Shown: piece by piece, positions 5,267-7,558 of the stretch | Numbering within the stretch: position 1 is the stretch's first letter | Layout of the letters: every line of letters starts with the position of its first letter | Assembly (NCBI GenBank): GCA_023433265.1 | Contig: JAEZDR010000115.1 | Coordinates: forward strand, 1 to 7,558 | From: Bacteroidota bacterium | GTDB taxonomy: Bacteria; Bacteroidota; Bacteroidia; Chitinophagales; Chitinophagaceae | DNA length: 7,558 bases | Direction: 5' to 3' | Translations under genes and position numbers: made by a program | Notes under the pieces: generated by a model | What the model saw: the letters and a program-made list of their open reading frames with translations, nothing else | The model's database searches: none | Told to the model about the DNA's origin: nothing

Positions 5267-5782
5267 CTACCAGTTAGAAAAAATGCGATTGAAAATCTCA
5301 TCGCTTAAGTTGCGCACAATGTCTTCCATCAATTGCGCCTCCGCTTGTTGTAGCGTAAGGTTTGCTCCAAAGTCAAAATCGCGGCTGACGTCGAACTCCT
5401 GTATCTTATTAGTAAGCGAGTTATTGAAAACGATATGAACACCTACGGTTAACCGGTTTCCTGCCGACCTTCCCTGCGCAACGGTAACGGTGCTAACCGA
5501 ATAGTTATTTACGTAGCCGCTTATTTGATAATGGGCGTCATCGTTAGCTGTACGCGTAAGCCTGGTTTGATTAATGATACGCTGCTGTACCTGCTCCGTA
5601 AGCCTGGAACTCAGCTGTGGGTTTACATAGTTAGCCCGGTTTTCGATGTAGCTTACTTTTACGGTACGCACCTCCGGAGGTATGGTAACGTCCCTGAAAG
5701 TATAGATGCCACACGAGTTGAGCAGGGTAATTAACACTACCAAAGTGTAAAGCCTCATGAGGGTAAACTTACTCTTATTCAT
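5267..5782 (-). CDS. lptE: LPS assembly lipoprotein LptE
   Basis: LptE is the outer-membrane lipoprotein that plugs and helps assemble the LptD barrel, which inserts lipopolysaccharide into the outer leaflet. The 171-residue product has a lipoprotein signal peptide with a hydrophobic core (LYTLVVLITLL) and the lipobox LNSC, so Cys24 would be the lipidated first residue. The mature part starts GIYTFRDVTIPPEVRTVKV, the typical opening of the Bacteroidota LptE group, and continues through ENRANYVNPQLSSRLTEQVQ and a C-terminal helix, AQLMEDIVRNLSDEIFNRIF. Length is normal. The start ATG at 5782 lies inside the last codons of the upstream regulator (8-bp overlap), which suggests translational coupling; an internal ATG at codon 9 is possible but leaves no basic N-region ahead of it. 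Family identity is from motifs and context; sequence similarity in this family is low. Confidence 0.9.
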   Translation of the reverse strand: MNKSKFTLMRLYTLVVLITLLNSCGIYTFRDVTIPPEVRTVKVSYIENRANYVNPQLSSRLTEQVQQRIINQTRLTRTANDDAHYQISGYVNNYSVSTVTVAQGRSAGNRLTVGVHIVFNNSLTNKIQEFDVSRDFDFGANLTLQQAEAQLMEDIVRNLSDEIFNRIFSNW

Positions 5783-7046
5783 CTATATGATAATCTTTCA
5801 GCTTTCTATATAGTGTGCGTTCGCTAATTCCTAAATCTGATGCAGCATCTTTCCGCTTGCCCCTGTGTTTTTTCAGCGCCTTTAAAATCAGCTCTTTTTC
5901 CTTATCAATCAGGTTAAGACTTTCCTCCACCTCTTCATGCTGATGTATACCCCCGTCGCGCGGAATTATGAGCGGTGCAGGCTGACCCGGCAAAGCAGAC
6001 ACGCCATATTGGCTAGCTACCACAGGTGCCGGCATGGGGTGATGTTCAGCGCCATTCTGGTAATCTGAAGCAAGGGCCTCTCGCATAAAATGTGGGTTTT
6101 GTGTTGCAAGTGCAGGATTCTGCAGTACTTCAAAAAACATCTTCTTCAGTTCCGTTACATCTTTCTTCATATCGAAGAAGAGTTTATAAAGAATCTCCCT
6201 TTCGTTGGCAAACTCCTGGGAGTTGGCGGCTGAGGTAGCCAATACCGGCATCCTGTTTCTGAAGCCGTGATCCGGTAAGAACTTTCTAAGCTGTGCCGCT
6301 GAAACTATTGGCTCTTTGCTAAGCACGGACACCTGTTCTGCTATGTTTTTCAGTTCGCGAACGTTGCCCGGAAAGCTATAGTTAAGCAGAAGGTTACGAG
6401 CATCTTCGTCCAATTGGACGGGCGGCGTTCTGTAACGTTCAGAAAAGTCGATTGAAAACTTGCGAAACAGGATGAATATGTCTTCTTTCCTGTCTCTTAA
6501 AGCAGGAACACGGATTGGAACGGTGCTAAGGCGGTAATAAAGGTCTTGCCTGAATTTGCCGTTGTATGTATTCTCAAGTAGTTCCCTGTTGGTAGCTGCT
6601 ATCACCCTTACGTCCGTTTTCTGAACTTTTGACGACCCTACCCTGATAAACTCTCCTGTTTCCAACACCCGCAGCAACCTTGCCTGCGTACCCAAAGGCA
6701 TTTCTCCTATTTCGTCAAGGAAAATCGTACCCCCGTTTACCGTTTCAAAATAACCTTTGCGGCTATCCACAGCTCCGGTAAAAGCGCCCTTTTCATGCCC
6801 AAACAGTTCAGAGTCTATCGTTCCCTCCGGTATAGCGCCGCAATTGACGGCAATAAAAGGATTGTGCTTACGTGAAGAAAGGGAATGTATAATTGATGAG
6901 AAAGCCTCTTTTCCTACCCCGCTTTCGCCTACAATAAGCACGGTGAGGTCGGTGGTAGCAACCTGTACGGCAACGCTCAGAGCATGATTAAGTTCTGGTG
7001 CATTGCCTATGATACCAAAACGATTCTTTATTAATTGAAGATCCAT
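5775..7046 (-). CDS. Sigma-54-dependent transcriptional activator (AAA+ / Fis-type HTH)
   Basis: This 423-residue protein is a bacterial enhancer-binding protein that uses ATP to open promoters bound by sigma-54 RNA polymerase. The AAA+ domain starts at about residue 10. It shows Walker A GESGVGKE (40-47), the sigma-54-contacting GAFTGA loop (87-92), Walker B TIFLDE (107-112), the arginine-finger region FRQDLYYRL (165-173) and sensor II PGNVREL (226-232). A ~120-residue variable region rich in Pro, Ala and His (about 260-378) follows. The C-terminal Fis-type helix-turn-helix is at about 380-420 (KDAASDLGISERTLYRKL). There is no N-terminal receiver, GAF or PAS domain, so its input signal is not obvious. 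It follows miaB by 26 bp and overlaps lptE by 8 bp. Target genes cannot be read from this window; no convincing -24/-12 site was seen. Confidence 0.95.
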   Translation of the reverse strand: MDLQLIKNRFGIIGNAPELNHALSVAVQVATTDLTVLIVGESGVGKEAFSSIIHSLSSRKHNPFIAVNCGAIPEGTIDSELFGHEKGAFTGAVDSRKGYFETVNGGTIFLDEIGEMPLGTQARLLRVLETGEFIRVGSSKVQKTDVRVIAATNRELLENTYNGKFRQDLYYRLSTVPIRVPALRDRKEDIFILFRKFSIDFSERYRTPPVQLDEDARNLLLNYSFPGNVRELKNIAEQVSVLSKEPIVSAAQLRKFLPDHGFRNRMPVLATSAANSQEFANEREILYKLFFDMKKDVTELKKMFFEVLQNPALATQNPHFMREALASDYQNGAEHHPMPAPVVASQYGVSALPGQPAPLIIPRDGGIHQHEEVEESLNLIDKEKELILKALKKHRGKRKDAASDLGISERTLYRKLKDYHIDE

Positions 7047-7072
7047 TGTTCAACACGGTTTAACAGGGTTTC

Positions 7073-7558
7073 TCAGCTCACAATTTCGCCAATGAGTGTG
7101 GCCTGCGTGCACTGGTTAACCCTTACTGTTACATAGTCGCCTTTTTTATATCCATAATTACCTTTCGGAAACACAATTACTTTATTCTGGGTATTGCGTC
7201 CCATCCAGTCTTTATCACTCTTCTTGCTATCGCCTTCTACCAGTACCTCAAAAGTTTTTCCCAGGTCTCCCTGGTTACTCTCGAGCGACAGACGATTTTG
7301 TAGTGAAACTATTTCCTGTAGGCGCCTTTTCTTTACATCTTCCGGAACATCGTCAGCATACCTGCGCGAGGCAAGCGTACCGGGCCTCTCGCTGTAAAAG
7401 AACATATAGCTCATATCATAGGCTGCAAACTCCATGACGGAAAGCGTGTCCTTATGGTCGTCTTCGGTTTCGGTGCAAAAGCCTGCAATTACGTCAGAAC
7501 TGATACCGCAACCGGGTAGAATTTCTTTGATGCGTTTCACTTTGGCCATGTACCACTC
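7073..7558 (-). CDS. miaB: tRNA-2-methylthio-N6-dimethylallyladenosine synthase MiaB, C-terminal part
   Basis: MiaB is a radical-SAM iron-sulfur enzyme that adds a methylthio group at C2 of N6-isopentenyladenosine at position 37 of tRNAs reading U-starting codons. The frame stays open to the window edge (reading EWYMAKVKRIKEIL), so the gene is cut at its 5' end; the Met at 7549 is internal, not the start. The 161 residues seen include the end of the radical-SAM barrel (DVIAGFCTETEDDHKDTL, then MSYMFFYSERPGTLASRRY). After a helix (PEDVKKRRLQEIVSLQ) comes the C-terminal TRAM RNA-binding domain (from about KTFEVLVEG through WMGRNTQNKVIVF to ATLIGEIV). The Cys triads that bind both clusters lie outside the window. 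YSERPGT and the TRAM sequence fit MiaB better than RimO or MtaB. It heads the minus-strand cluster in this window. Confidence 0.93.
   Translation of the reverse strand, partial: EWYMAKVKRIKEILPGCGISSDVIAGFCTETEDDHKDTLSVMEFAAYDMSYMFFYSERPGTLASRRYADDVPEDVKKRRLQEIVSLQNRLSLESNQGDLGKTFEVLVEGDSKKSDKDWMGRNTQNKVIVFPKGNYGYKKGDYVTVRVNQCTQATLIGEIVS

Overview
The window looks like chromosomal DNA from a member of the Bacteroidota, most likely the Chitinophagaceae or a close relative. This rests on the gene set and order, the style of the proteins (Bacteroidota-type LptE with an LNSC lipobox, signal peptides ending in 'FSQ'), the lack of clear Shine-Dalgarno sequences before most starts, and the dispersed intergenic repeats. 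The assignment is an inference; no 16S or other marker is present.

Layout. Positions 1-1075 hold no convincing gene. They form a dense island of short repeats: 7-bp tandem arrays, an 11-bp tandem array, a perfect 11-bp-stem hairpin, three copies of a 'GAGAAAGATC...GATGACG' element and several copies of a '(C/T)AGAGATTGC...CGCAA(G/T)GA' element in ~117-146 bp composite modules. Then come an unrecognised small protein (1076-1564, minus) and mltG, the endolytic murein transglycosylase (1685-2716, minus). Divergent from mltG is a predicted membrane protein with a Cys-rich, calcium-loop-like N-terminus (2848-3594, plus), followed by secG (3692-4009, plus), which ends in a clear intrinsic terminator. 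Converging on secG is a four-gene minus-strand cluster, in transcription order: miaB (3' part only, cut by the window end), a sigma-54 enhancer-binding regulator, lptE, and a 389-residue TPR-tailed protein with a long acidic linker.

How the genes relate. Most of the window is envelope housekeeping: MltG trims or terminates nascent glycan strands, SecG assists protein export, and LptE helps deliver LPS to the outer membrane. MiaB modifies tRNA. The regulator and lptE overlap by 8 bp, and the other gaps in the cluster are 20-26 bp, so the four genes are probably co-transcribed. I see no defence system, CRISPR array, transposase, integrase, tRNA or rRNA. The most unusual content is the repeat island and the 248-residue membrane protein.
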